A stretch of 64,000 bases of DNA, taken from NCBI RefSeq assembly GCF_003860465.1, contig NZ_CP034183.1, positions 316,001 through 380,000 on the forward strand, read 5' to 3'. Shown in pieces: positions 32,384 through 39,937 of this stretch (positions within the stretch are counted from its first letter, which is position 1; each line of letters starts with the position of its first letter). Under the pieces are notes generated by a model. The model did no database searches. It saw nothing but the letters and a program-made list of their open reading frames with translations, and was not told the origin of the DNA. A program made the position numbers and the translations under genes. This DNA is from Deinococcus psychrotolerans (lineage in GTDB: Bacteria; Deinococcota; Deinococci; Deinococcales; Deinococcaceae).

Positions 32384-34021
32384 TTGCATAGGATCTTGGA
32401 GTCTGGCGGCGCTGTGCCGCTGAGCCGAGCGCCACTTGCTTTTCAAACCGAGCCTGCACCGCTCCTCGGGGCGCAGCGCCGCGTCATCACCCTCTACACC
32501 GAGGAGGCCGCCGCGCTCACCGATGAAGGCGGCTGGCTCCGTCAGCTTCTGACAGGAATGCCGGAGATGCATTTTCAAGTGCGGCTGCTGGCCCGCACTG
32601 CCCCGGGCCACACGGCTGCGCCCTTGCCTGTTCTGCTCAACCAGCCGCTGCCACACGCAGCCGAAGCTCAAATCTGGTCACTTTTTGCGCCGGAACCGCA
32701 GCGCCCCACTTTTTCAGCCGCCGAAAAAAGTGAAGTCGAAGATGCCCTGGCCAGTTTGGTCACGGGCCTGTGTGTGCCGGACGCCACCGCCTTCACCGAG
32801 AGTTTGCAGGCTCTGAGCGAGCTGGCCGGTTCAGGTTCACTGACGGCCATGTTGCTGAGCGGTCAAGCGGCGCGGCAAATTTTGTGGGCCTGGCAGCAGG
32901 TGGCCCGCCCCAATTTGCGCCCGCGCTTGCCGGTGCCCAGCATCACCGACGCCTTGGCCCTCGCCGAGTGGCTCTGCGGAGCGCTGCGGCCTCTGGCGTA
33001 TTCGCCGCCCGCCGCCGAGCTGGCGCAGGCGCAGGGCAGCGGCGCGGCAGGTTTGGCGGCGCTGCACGGCCTGTGGCGGCGCGGCACGCCGTTTATCTTG
33101 CTGGAGCCGCAGGCCACTTTGCGCCAGCATTACCTCGAATTTCGCCGCCGCCGCGTGCCGCTGGGCCAAAAAATCATGCAACTGCGCTTTGAGCGCTTGC
33201 TTTCGCGGGCGGTGTACCGGCAGGCCAGCAAGGTGGTGGCCGGTTCGGCGCGGGTGAGGCGCTGGCAAGAGCATCTGGGTGCGCCTCCAGCCCGCACGCT
33301 GCTCAGGAGCGGCGGCTTGCAACTGACCCGCGCGGCTTGGGCAACCCAGCCCATCAGCCCTGAGCCGGAACAAGCGGCGGTGGTGTGGTGCGGCGAGTGG
33401 CGGCCCGAAGAGCAGCTCGAGACGCTGCTGAGGGCTTTTGATCTGGTGCGCCGTCAGCGGCTGGACGCCCGCCTGAAGTTGTTTGGTCAGCCGGTGGCGG
33501 GCTTTCCCGCTTACCGGGCCTGGGTTGGGGAGTTGATTACCAGCTTGCGCCTTGAGCGCTGCGTCACGCTGGAAGCGCTACCCACCGACCGGGCCGAGGT
33601 CTACCGCGCCGGACAACTGGTGGTGCTGACGGGCTCGGCTTATGAAGTGCCCTCAGCACTCTTGGAAGCCATGACGCTGGGCCGGGCCATCATCGCTCCG
33701 CGTGAGGAAAGCTCGGCGGAAGTGCTGGGCGAAGCGGGCGTGCTGTGCGCGGCGCAGGACTTGCTGGCGCTGTCGTCGCACATCTTGCGGCTGCTGGAAA
33801 ACCCTCCGCTGCGGCGCACGCTGGGGGAAGCGGCCCGCGCCCGCTCAGTGCTCTTTTCCTCCGACGGCTGGCTGGATTTGCAGCGGGAACTGTGCGAACA
33901 GATCTTTGGCAGCGCCGCCGAAACCGATTGGGGCCACAAGCCCTGGGCGGAGACGAAACTCGATCTCGGTTTTCCCGACGACCTTGAGCTCGGCGATTTT
34001 GACTTCGGAAGAAATTCGTGA
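32384..34021 (+). CDS. GT4-type glycosyltransferase with PelF-like N terminus
   Basis: 545 residues from TTG 32384 (start uncertain; no clear ribosome-binding site). The N-terminal third starts VITLYTEEAAALTDEGGWLRQLLTGMPEMHFQVRLLARTA, recalling the DUF3492 part of PelF; residues about 320-520 are a GT4 donor-binding domain (VVWCGEWRPEEQLETLLRAF, LVVLTGSAYEVPSALLEAMTLGRAIIAPREESSAEVLG) with the E-x7-E motif. It probably makes an exopolysaccharide from a UDP-sugar. It overlaps the downstream polytopic membrane gene by 4 bases, which suggests synthesis coupled to export. No other pel genes are present. Confidence 0.72.
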   Translation: MHRILESGGAVPLSRAPLAFQTEPAPLLGAQRRVITLYTEEAAALTDEGGWLRQLLTGMPEMHFQVRLLARTAPGHTAAPLPVLLNQPLPHAAEAQIWSLFAPEPQRPTFSAAEKSEVEDALASLVTGLCVPDATAFTESLQALSELAGSGSLTAMLLSGQAARQILWAWQQVARPNLRPRLPVPSITDALALAEWLCGALRPLAYSPPAAELAQAQGSGAAGLAALHGLWRRGTPFILLEPQATLRQHYLEFRRRRVPLGQKIMQLRFERLLSRAVYRQASKVVAGSARVRRWQEHLGAPPARTLLRSGGLQLTRAAWATQPISPEPEQAAVVWCGEWRPEEQLETLLRAFDLVRRQRLDARLKLFGQPVAGFPAYRAWVGELITSLRLERCVTLEALPTDRAEVYRAGQLVVLTGSAYEVPSALLEAMTLGRAIIAPREESSAEVLGEAGVLCAAQDLLALSSHILRLLENPPLRRTLGEAARARSVLFSSDGWLDLQRELCEQIFGSAAETDWGHKPWAETKLDLGFPDDLELGDFDFGRNS

Positions 34022-35559
34022 GTTTGTTTAGCCGGCGCGGGCCCGATACCCTGGAAACCTCGCCGCTGCCCGAATCACCTCAGGAAGCTGAGCCGCTGCA
34101 TCTTGACCAGCCGCCGCCCAACGACTTGCTGCGGGCGCTGGCAAAGCAGCTTCGCCTTGAGCGCCGCCAAGCCGCCGACCCCGAGGAATTGGCGGCCGTT
34201 TTGGAAGAAGAAGGCTACAGCGACGAAATTTTGCGCGGACGCTACAACCTCGGCGGACTGTTCGACACCGCCGAGCAGTTGTACGCCCTCAAAATCGGCC
34301 CGCGCCGGGCGGCGAGTTTAATCGCTCTTTCGCTGCCGTCTCGTCGCTGGCTGTGGCGCGGGCCGCTGCTGCTGCTGATCGGCGGCGCGGCGCTGGGCAG
34401 CGCTCACCTTTTGGGTCTGCGGGAAGCGCTGAGCGCTTTGGCCGCTGCAGGGGTGGCGGCTTGGGGCACCGGCCTGCGGCTCTCGTGGCTGCGGCAAGTC
34501 TCGCAGCTCGCTCCCCAGCGGCTACGCCCCCGCTTACTGTGGGGAACGCTGGCGGGCGGCGCTTTGGGGGCGCTGGCGACGCTGCTGTTGGGCCGAGCCT
34601 CGCCGGAGACGCCCGCGCTGCCCAGTGCCGTGTTGGGAGCGCTGCTGGGCGGCGGCTACAGCGCCGCTCTCATTTCGGCGGGCGTACTACTGGCGCTGGC
34701 GCGTTGGCCGTTGGTGGTCGTGGTGTTCGGCGCAGCTTGGGTGCTGGCCTCGGTGCTGTCTTCGCCCGCTCTCGGCGGCAGCGGTTGGGGGAGTATGGAC
34801 TGGGGGGTCGTCCTCCTGCTGGCCCTGGTGGGCGCGGCAGTGGGAGCGGCGTTGTGGGCCACTCAACCGAGTTCGGCACAGCAGGGTTCGGCACAGGGAG
34901 GTTCAGTACAGTGGAATCCGGCGCAGTGGGGCGGCCGGCCAGCCGACCAAGCAGGCGGCGCTCCGGTGCAGGCCGCCGCGCTCCCCTTGCCGCTGGGTGC
35001 CCGCTGGGCCGAGTTGCAAAATCAGTTCTCTGGCCTCAGCGCTTGGCCGCTGATCAGCTACGGCTGGGCCTGTGCGCTGGCTTTCGTGGCGCTGGCGTGG
35101 CGGGTGGGGAGCGGCGTGCTGGTGCTGCCGCTGCTCTTGTTCGGCGCTTTGGAATGGCTCTCGGCGCTGATGCAGGCCCGTCTGCGCCAACTGGCTCAGC
35201 GTCACCAAGATCCGTCCAAGCTCCGGCGCGGCGCACTTTGGCCCGCGTTCGGTGCGCCGCTGCTGCTGCTGCTGCTCAGCGGCCTCCTCGGCACGGCCCT
35301 GCGCTGGCTGGGCTTGATCAGCGCTGAGACGCAGCCAGTACACCTCTGGGGTGCGGCGGTGCTGAGCGCGGCCCTGCTGCAAAGTACTTGGCTGGCCCGG
35401 CAGCCGCATCAGTGGCCCCGCTTGGCGGCGATGTGGCTGACCGGCGCGGGCCTGCTGGCCACCTCGTCGGTCAATTGGTGGGTGCCTCTTTTGCTGCTCA
35501 CGCTGACGCTCACGCTGCTGTGCGACGACGCTTTAAGTGACTTGAGCACCTACCGCTGA
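34018..35559 (+). CDS. Polytopic membrane protein, partner of PelF-like glycosyltransferase
   Basis: 513 residues from GTG 34018, overlapping the glycosyltransferase stop. A soluble N-terminal 105 residues (two helical segments, [39 protein letters not shown]) precede about ten hydrophobic spans up to the C terminus. A short Gln/Gly/Ser stretch ([20 protein letters not shown], near 285-305) arises from imperfect 15-bp DNA repeats. I do not recognise the family; it is not obviously the MATE-like PelG. Coupling implies a shared role in surface polysaccharide assembly. Confidence 0.65.
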   Translation: MSLFSRRGPDTLETSPLPESPQEAEPLHLDQPPPNDLLRALAKQLRLERRQAADPEELAAVLEEEGYSDEILRGRYNLGGLFDTAEQLYALKIGPRRAASLIALSLPSRRWLWRGPLLLLIGGAALGSAHLLGLREALSALAAAGVAAWGTGLRLSWLRQVSQLAPQRLRPRLLWGTLAGGALGALATLLLGRASPETPALPSAVLGALLGGGYSAALISAGVLLALARWPLVVVVFGAAWVLASVLSSPALGGSGWGSMDWGVVLLLALVGAAVGAALWATQPSSAQQGSAQGGSVQWNPAQWGGRPADQAGGAPVQAAALPLPLGARWAELQNQFSGLSAWPLISYGWACALAFVALAWRVGSGVLVLPLLLFGALEWLSALMQARLRQLAQRHQDPSKLRRGALWPAFGAPLLLLLLSGLLGTALRWLGLISAETQPVHLWGAAVLSAALLQSTWLARQPHQWPRLAAMWLTGAGLLATSSVNWWVPLLLLTLTLTLLCDDALSDLSTYR

Positions 35560-35581
35560 GCTTGGCCGCTACACTCAAGGG

Positions 35582-36184
35582 ATGTCCCCTTCCCCTCGGC
35601 GCATCGGTTTGACTGGCTCTATTGGCGCGGGCAAAAGTACCCTGGCCCGCTTGCTGCGTCAGCGCGGCTTTACGGTACTGGACGCCGACGAGCAGGCCCG
35701 CTTGGTGACCCGTGAGCCGGAGACCCTCCGCGAAATTGAAGCCGCGTTTGCGGGCGTGGTGGTGGACGCAGAACTTGACCGCCCCGCCCTCTCGGCCCGG
35801 GTGTTCGGCCATCCTGAAGAACTTGCCAAGCTCAACGCCATCGTTCATCCCCGTGTCAGGGCAAGAATGGCCGCGCTGGAACAAGCCGCCGCCGCAGCAG
35901 GCGCAGGCACCATCTTTCAAGACGTGCCGCTGCTGTTCGAGGGCGGCAGCCAGCACCTGTTTGACGTGGTGCTGCTGGTCGACGCGCCGCTTGAAGTTCG
36001 CCTAGAGCGTGTGCTGGCCCGAGACAACCTCAGCCGCGAGGCGGCCCTGGCCCGAGACGCGGCCCAAATGCCCGCCGCGCAAAAGCGTGAGCTGGCCGAC
36101 GCGGTGCTCGACAACGGGGGAGACGAGGCCGCTCTCGCCGCGCAACTGGACGAAGTGCTGGCGCGGCTGGCGTTGAGGCCGTGA
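35582..36184 (+). CDS. coaE: Dephospho-CoA kinase
   Basis: 200 residues, the usual CoaE length. P-loop [21 protein letters not shown] (near 9-29), [10 protein letters not shown] (near 34), HPRVRARM, and the lid-like [22 protein letters not shown] are present. It phosphorylates the 3' hydroxyl of dephospho-CoA in the last step of CoA synthesis. The message is leaderless: TACACT (35570-35575) ends 6 bases before the ATG. Confidence 0.96.
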   Translation: MSPSPRRIGLTGSIGAGKSTLARLLRQRGFTVLDADEQARLVTREPETLREIEAAFAGVVVDAELDRPALSARVFGHPEELAKLNAIVHPRVRARMAALEQAAAAAGAGTIFQDVPLLFEGGSQHLFDVVLLVDAPLEVRLERVLARDNLSREAALARDAAQMPAAQKRELADAVLDNGGDEAALAAQLDEVLARLALRP

Positions 36185-36200
36185 GCGGTTAGAACCTTGA

Positions 36201-37124
36201 TTACACCGCCGGATAAAGCTGACCGGCAGGCACATTAAACGTGCGCTCAGCTGTTTCGCCTGCCACCTTCACCAGTGCTTGCAGCAGCGGCAAGCTGGCC
36301 CGCGTGGCCAATACCGATAACCCCAGGGAGCGTTCAAGTGGCGCGGGTAAAGCCAGCACCTGAATGCCGGGCAACAGCGGCTGGGCAGTCAGCACCGACA
36401 TGATGCTGACGCCCAGCCCGTGCTGTACCATCCCCAACACCACGCTGTCTTCATCGATGTGCTGCACTGCCGATGGGCTGACGCTCTGCGCCTGCAAATA
36501 CTGAAAGACTTTGACAGCACACGAATCGTGCTCAGATGGGAGCAGAAGCGGCGTATGCCTTAGCTCGGCAAACTGAAAGGGGTGAGGGCCGCGTTGTTTG
36601 GAAGTCAGCAGCACATATGGATCGCTGAGCAGCGGCCAGCTCAGCAGCGGGCCCGAGAGCGGCAGCGAGGTCAGCACGGCGTCGGCTTGGCCACGTTGCA
36701 AAAGTTGCTGGGCGTGCGAATCGCTGGAAACGGCCAGCACAGTGACGTTGACCGCTGGGTAAAGCTGTTTGAGGCGGGCCAGTATGGCGGGCAAAACGTA
36801 GGTGCCGATGCTGCGAAAGGTCGCCAGTTTTAACTCCCCGCTCAGCTTATTGCCGTGTTCACCGCCCTGCAAGGCTTTTTCCAAATCGTCGGCGGCTTGC
36901 ACGCTTCTCAGGGCGTGTTCAAAGAATTTTTCTCCAGCCTCGCTCAGCAAAGTGCCGTGTGGTCCGCGCTTAAACAAGGTTTTGCCCAGTGCTTTTTCAA
37001 GCGAGCGCACCGCTTCGCTGAGGCTGCTTTGCGACATGCCCAGTTCGGCAGCAGCGCTGGAAAAGCTGCCCTGCTCGGCAACACTCAAAAAGACCCGCAG
37101 TTGTGAGAGGGAAGGACCGGCCAT
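36201..37124 (-). CDS. LysR-family transcriptional regulator
   Basis: 307 residues: N-terminal LysR winged helix (LSQLRVFLSVAEQGSFSSAAAELGMSQSSLSEAVRSLEKALGKTLFKRGPHGTLLSEAGE) and a periplasmic-binding-like effector domain (KLATFRSIGTYVLPAILARLKQLYPAVNV...). The message is leaderless: minus strand TAAACT (37136-37131) ends 6 bases before the ATG. LysR regulators usually control a divergent neighbour; here that neighbour is the interrupted ORF at 37238. The effector is unknown. Confidence 0.92.
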   Translation of the reverse strand: MAGPSLSQLRVFLSVAEQGSFSSAAAELGMSQSSLSEAVRSLEKALGKTLFKRGPHGTLLSEAGEKFFEHALRSVQAADDLEKALQGGEHGNKLSGELKLATFRSIGTYVLPAILARLKQLYPAVNVTVLAVSSDSHAQQLLQRGQADAVLTSLPLSGPLLSWPLLSDPYVLLTSKQRGPHPFQFAELRHTPLLLPSEHDSCAVKVFQYLQAQSVSPSAVQHIDEDSVVLGMVQHGLGVSIMSVLTAQPLLPGIQVLALPAPLERSLGLSVLATRASLPLLQALVKVAGETAERTFNVPAGQLYPAV

Positions 37125-37237
37125 AGCAGCAGTTTAGGGGGTGCGCCGCTGGCCCTATCGGAAATGCCGAAGGCCACCTCATTGCGCCGCCTTGTTTGCC
37201 GATGGCCTCCCACGGCGGCTGGGCGCAGACTTTGGGC

Positions 37238-37588
37238 ATGACAACTTTAGACCATCAGGTTTTAGATCAGCGGGCCTCGGCGGGTGCAGCGATTTTTGGC
37301 AGCGCCTTTGTAGAAATCCTCAACCCCAGCGGCTCGGCGGTGTGCCTGACAGGGTTTACCACTCGGTTGTAGTCGGTGGCCCGCCTCGGCGACCAAACTT
37401 TGGAAGCGCGGCCCAGCGCTGGCCCGCTGCGGGTTGCCGAACTCTTGGCCGGCTTGCGGGCGGCGGGCCTGACCCCACTGGGTGTGCGTCTGCGGCCTGA
37501 TTTGCTGTCAGCAGGTCTGCCTGTAGCGGCCACGCCTCAAGCGCCCGCCTTGCGCTGCCCAGCTCACTCGCCTTTCCCCAATCCATAA
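37238..37588 (+). pseudogene. 117-codon ORF interrupted by an in-frame TAG
   Basis: From ATG 37238 the frame reads MTTLDHQVLDQRASAGAAIF... for 44 codons, meets TAG at 37370-37372, then stays open in the same frame for 72 more codons (SVARLGDQTLEARPSAGPLR...) to TAA at 37586-37588. Codon use looks coding on both sides. A CAGACT hexamer 6 bases before the ATG gives a leaderless-type start, and GTG 37376 could restart translation. It lies divergently from the LysR gene. I recognise no family. Most likely a decayed gene or a sequencing error. Confidence 0.5.
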
Positions 37589-37869
37589 ACCGCCAAAAAC
37601 CTCGCCACCCGCGCTGCTAAGGTCGGCAGCGCCGAGACTTCGCCGCAGACCCAGTCCGGCGCGTAGTTGCGGCAAACCGGGGGGCGATCCAGGTAAATCT
37701 GGCACAAGCAGCCCGCGCCGAGATGCTGGCAAGGCACGCCCAGCGGCTTGCTGAGGGCGGCGATGTCGGGGGCCGCGCAGCAAGCGCCGCAGCCGCTGCA
37801 CTCCCGCTGCCAAGCGCTGCGCGGTGCGAAGTCACTCGGAGCGGTAAAAAGGTCGTGGGCGCGGGTCAT
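37564..37869 (-). CDS. YkgJ-type cysteine-cluster protein
   Basis: 101 residues with a CSGCGACC motif (Cys 24, 27, 30, 31), then CQHL, CLC and CRNYAPDWVC, a spacing typical of the YkgJ/UPF0153 zinc- or Fe-S-binding family. Small, cytoplasmic, function not established in any organism as far as I know. Its 3' end overlaps that of the interrupted ORF on the other strand by 25 bases. The NUC1 nuclease gene ends about 10 bases upstream on the same strand, so the two may be co-transcribed. Confidence 0.82.
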   Translation of the reverse strand: MTRAHDLFTAPSDFAPRSAWQRECSGCGACCAAPDIAALSKPLGVPCQHLGAGCLCQIYLDRPPVCRNYAPDWVCGEVSALPTLAARVARFLAVYGLGKGE

Positions 37870-37878
37870 TTCGCCGGT

Positions 37879-38682
37879 TTAGCTGCCGTAGCTGCCGCCG
37901 CAAAAACTGGCGTGCGCCTGCAAATTGACGCCGCCATTCGGGAAAAAGGTCAGGCCGGTGGCCCGCTGCACTTCGTCCACCGTGACGGCGTAGCGCAGGA
38001 AGTTGCTGCGGGCGGGCGGCAATTTGCGGTTGGGCAAAATAAACGCCCGCGCTCCATTGCCGGACACCACGATTTTGTAAATGGAACTCGGCACCGCCAC
38101 TTGGTCGTCACCAATGGTCTTGGGTTTGCCTTCAAAAATGGGGCCGGTCATCACATAAAGGCTGCCGAGCTGCTTGGCGCACGAGCGGGTGGCACTCTCC
38201 AAGCTGGCCCAAATGCCGCTGTTCATTCCCGAGTCCTGCGGCACCATGTTGGACAGATAAAACGACTGGTTCATGGCCTCGTCGCTGCTGGTGAAGTCGG
38301 CGGCGGGGGCCATGTGGCCGCGTGCGTAGCCAGATTTCCGGTAGTCGTTGAGCGACGCACTCTGCGGGGCGCTGAGGTCGGGATCAGGCTTGAAGTTATC
38401 GGCGCGGCTGACTGAGCCGTCAAACTCATTGGGCTGCAACTTCTCGGCCACCACCAACGGGACTTTGCGCTGCGGGTCGTAGACGCTGATGTATTCGTTG
38501 CGGCACAGCTTGATGACATCGACATTGGCCTGCGGCTGTCCGGCGGCAAACTCGTCGGTGCAGTTGTCGCCGCCGCCCGACGCCGTTTTTTTGGGGCAGC
38601 CGACCAATAAGGCGCTGAGCAAAACGAGTCCAGCAGCGCTCCAAAGCTGCTTGGCCGTAGGTTTGGATAGGGGAGGCTTCAT
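37879..38682 (-). CDS. DNA/RNA non-specific endonuclease (NUC1 family), lipoprotein
   Basis: 267 residues with a type II signal peptide ending LVGC (Cys29), so the nuclease is exported and lipid-anchored. The NUC1 domain covers about 60-260: SGYARGHMAPAADFTSSDEAMNQSFYLSNMVPQ near 115-145, with Asn and Glu/Asp downstream. The usual DRGH motif here reads ARGH: the His general base and Arg are kept but the leading Asp is Ala. Such enzymes degrade environmental DNA and RNA for nutrients or during DNA release. A minus strand TAAACT (38697-38692) is 9 bases from the start. Confidence 0.85.
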   Translation of the reverse strand: MKPPLSKPTAKQLWSAAGLVLLSALLVGCPKKTASGGGDNCTDEFAAGQPQANVDVIKLCRNEYISVYDPQRKVPLVVAEKLQPNEFDGSVSRADNFKPDPDLSAPQSASLNDYRKSGYARGHMAPAADFTSSDEAMNQSFYLSNMVPQDSGMNSGIWASLESATRSCAKQLGSLYVMTGPIFEGKPKTIGDDQVAVPSSIYKIVVSGNGARAFILPNRKLPPARSNFLRYAVTVDEVQRATGLTFFPNGGVNLQAHASFCGGSYGS

Positions 38683-38722
38683 GTACTGGCCAGTTTAGCG
38701 GCTCAGACCCTGAGGTGTCGCT

Positions 38723-39202
38723 TTAGGCGGGGGCATCGGCTGAGAAATCCAGCCCGTAACACAAACTGTTTTCCATCCCGGCGTAATAACCGAAGTTGGC
38801 AATCCGTGTAAATCCGGCGCTTTCATAGAGGCCCAGCGCTTCCTTTTGGAGGTCGCCGGTTTCCAGCACCAAGCGGCTCAGGCCACTTTCGCGTGCCCAC
38901 CCGAGTAGTCCGTTCAACACGGCGCGGCCCAACTGGCGGCCTCTGGCGCTCGGCAGGGTGTACATCCGTTTAATCTCTGCTGTCTTGAACAAGAAATCGT
39001 CGCCCAAGGGTTTGAGGCCGCCAATGGCCAGGAGTTCGCCGTTCTCCTCGTACCCGAGCAGCACGCCGCCCGCCAGCGCTGCCGGATCAAACGGCTCGGT
39101 GCGCTCGTCGGTGTCGTCGTAGAGGACTCGGAGTTCGCGCTGCTGCTGAAGCATCAAAGCGTGGGCGCGTGTATCGTCAATGGAAAGCGTAAGCAGCGGC
39201 AT
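38723..39202 (-). CDS. GNAT-family N-acetyltransferase
   Basis: 159 residues with the GNAT acetyl-CoA loop (KRMYTLPSARGRQLGRAVLNGLLGWARESG, motif A with RGRQLG near 88-93) and LVLETGDLQKEALGLYESAGFTRI (motif B). The substrate cannot be predicted. The message is leaderless: minus strand TAGACT (39214-39209) ends 6 bases before the ATG. It is divergent from the Y RNA/rsr locus. Confidence 0.9.
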   Translation of the reverse strand: MPLLTLSIDDTRAHALMLQQQRELRVLYDDTDERTEPFDPAALAGGVLLGYEENGELLAIGGLKPLGDDFLFKTAEIKRMYTLPSARGRQLGRAVLNGLLGWARESGLSRLVLETGDLQKEALGLYESAGFTRIANFGYYAGMENSLCYGLDFSADAPA

Positions 39203-39275
39203 GAGCGCAGTCTAGTGCGCCGTTTGGCTTAGCCTGCTCCTGCGCCAGACAGCCGATAGGCAAGCTCGCCAACAG

Positions 39276-39302
39276 CCCCTAGACTGAGTAAGCAGTCAGG
39301 GG
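39276..39302. other. Hairpin at the upstream edge of the Y RNA locus
   Basis: CCCCTAGACTG (39276-39286) can pair with CAGTCAGGGG (39293-39302), with one bulged A. TAGACT at 39280-39285 is also a plausible plus-strand -10 box, giving a start near 39292 for the Y RNA transcript. The stretch 39203-39937 has no protein gene and is filled by the RNA elements listed next. Confidence 0.4.
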
Positions 39303-39355
39303 CAAAGCGCGGTGTAGACACTCCGAAATGGCCCCTGATTCAAACCTAAACCAAG

Positions 39356-39431
39356 TTGGTCGGGCCGAAGGTTCAGGGTTATCTTCATGAAAAGAATCCC
39401 CCCTGCTCCATTCCTTGTCCGGCCAATTTTT
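39356..39431 (+). ncRNA. Y RNA (short form), Ro60/Rsr-binding
   Basis: The ends form a helix TTGGTC/GGCCAA, then GGG/TCC, an asymmetric internal loop CCG/G, then AAGG/CCTT. This is the conserved Ro-binding stem: 5' strand GGGCCGAAGG (39362-39371), 3' strand CCTTGTCC (39413-39420). Five bases after GGGCCGAAG comes GGGTTATC, just as GAGUUAUC follows GGUCCGAAG in vertebrate Y1. CAGGG/CCCTG forms an inner stem. A T-run (39427-39431) ends it. It lies upstream of rsr, where Deinococcus Y RNAs are known. Exact 5' end uncertain. Confidence 0.85.
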
Positions 39432-39443
39432 CTGTGAACTGGC

Positions 39444-39600
39444 GCTGAGGGCCGAAGCGGTCACGGTTATTTCACCCACACCCCCTTTTTTGATCGCCAC
39501 GTTGGCACTTTTGGGGCGGAAGCAGAACGTTCAACTGCTCTAGGTTCGATTCCTGGCTTGAAATGGCCCTTTACCGTGGCCCAAACCCCTTGTCCTCAGC
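39444..39600 (+). ncRNA. Y RNA (long form) with tRNA-like internal module
   Basis: Terminal helix GCTGA/TCAGC, then GGG/TCC, internal loop CCG/G and AAG/CTT: the same Ro-binding geometry as the RNA before it. CGGTTATT follows at the same place. A 9-bp inner helix GGTCACGGT (39459-39467)/ACCGTGGCC (39573-39581) encloses about 105 nt that contain a T-arm mimic, CTAGG TTCGATT CCTGG (39539-39555), preceded by hairpins AGCAG/CTGCT and GCCA/TGGC. This is the layout of YrlA-type Y RNAs that mimic tRNA. TTTCCTTTT follows the 3' end. Transcript ends are inferred. Confidence 0.8.
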
Positions 39601-39628
39601 ATCTTTCCTTTTGGGTTTGGTGCGGCGT

Positions 39629-39708
39629 GCAGGTTTAGTCCAGCAGTCAAGACGCCCGGCAACCCGTCGGGAGACGGCGGTGCAACTCCGCTCAGCCTGC
39701 TTTATTTT
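39629..39708 (+). ncRNA. Structured RNA candidate of unknown class
   Basis: GCAGG (39629-39633) can close with CCTGC (39696-39700), followed by TTTATTTT as in an intrinsic terminator. Inside are CCGTC GGGA GACGG (39664-39677) and a small CGG/CCG hairpin with loop TGCAACT. CCCGGCAACC and GGTGCAACTCC recall S-box or cobalamin riboswitch fragments, but the other required parts of both classes are missing. It may be a further Rsr-associated RNA or the leader of the tRNA/Y hybrid. Confidence 0.4.
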
Positions 39709-39732
39709 CTGCGTGCTTCAAGCACAACACCT

Positions 39733-39863
39733 GGGACGGTAGCTCAGTTGGTAGAGCATGTTCCTCTGGCATTTCCTTGCCCTGCTTACGAACTGGGCCG
39801 AAGCCGCGAGGATTATCACTTTTAATGACACGGTCGTGGGTTCGAATCCCACCCGCCCCACCA
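39733..39863 (+). tRNA. tRNA-Lys(UUU)-like gene split by a 55-nt Y RNA-type insert
   Basis: Without bases 39762-39816 the gene is exactly 76 nt: acceptor GGGACGG/CCGCCCC (one A-C mismatch), D arm GCTC AGTTGGTA GAGC, anticodon loop CTTTTAA, variable CGGTC, T arm GTGGG TTCGAAT CCCAC, discriminator A and encoded CCA. The insert sits in the anticodon stem after position 29. It folds as CCTC/GAGG, GG/CC, CTT/AAG, loop G/CCG, CCC/GGG with a 12-nt loop: the Ro-binding helix with its strands in swapped order. AGGATTATC follows GGGCCGAAG by five bases, as in the two Y RNAs. It is either an intron-bearing tRNA or a Y RNA with a complete tRNA body; rsr follows. Confidence 0.8.
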
Positions 39864-39937
39864 CTTCCCTGCATCTCGGTGCGACCTGAACCCCGCGCCC
39901 GCCTCACCCTTTTGCCCTGATAAGGAGGGCCGCAACC

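Noticed and set aside
34870..34925. Short imperfect repeats as a mobile or variable-number element
   Set aside because: They are in-frame low-complexity codons in a membrane protein loop, with no flanking duplication; a similar small repeat occurs in rsr near 40585-40630.
39629..39708. SAM (S-box) or cobalamin riboswitch
   Set aside because: CCCGGCAACC and GGTGCAACTCC look alike, but the kink-turn, the 5' GGAGGGA part and the 3' parts are missing, and the downstream genes do not fit.
39762..39816. Insert in the tRNA-Lys-like gene as a group I intron
   Set aside because: At 55 nt it is far too short for a group I core and it is in the anticodon stem, not the loop.
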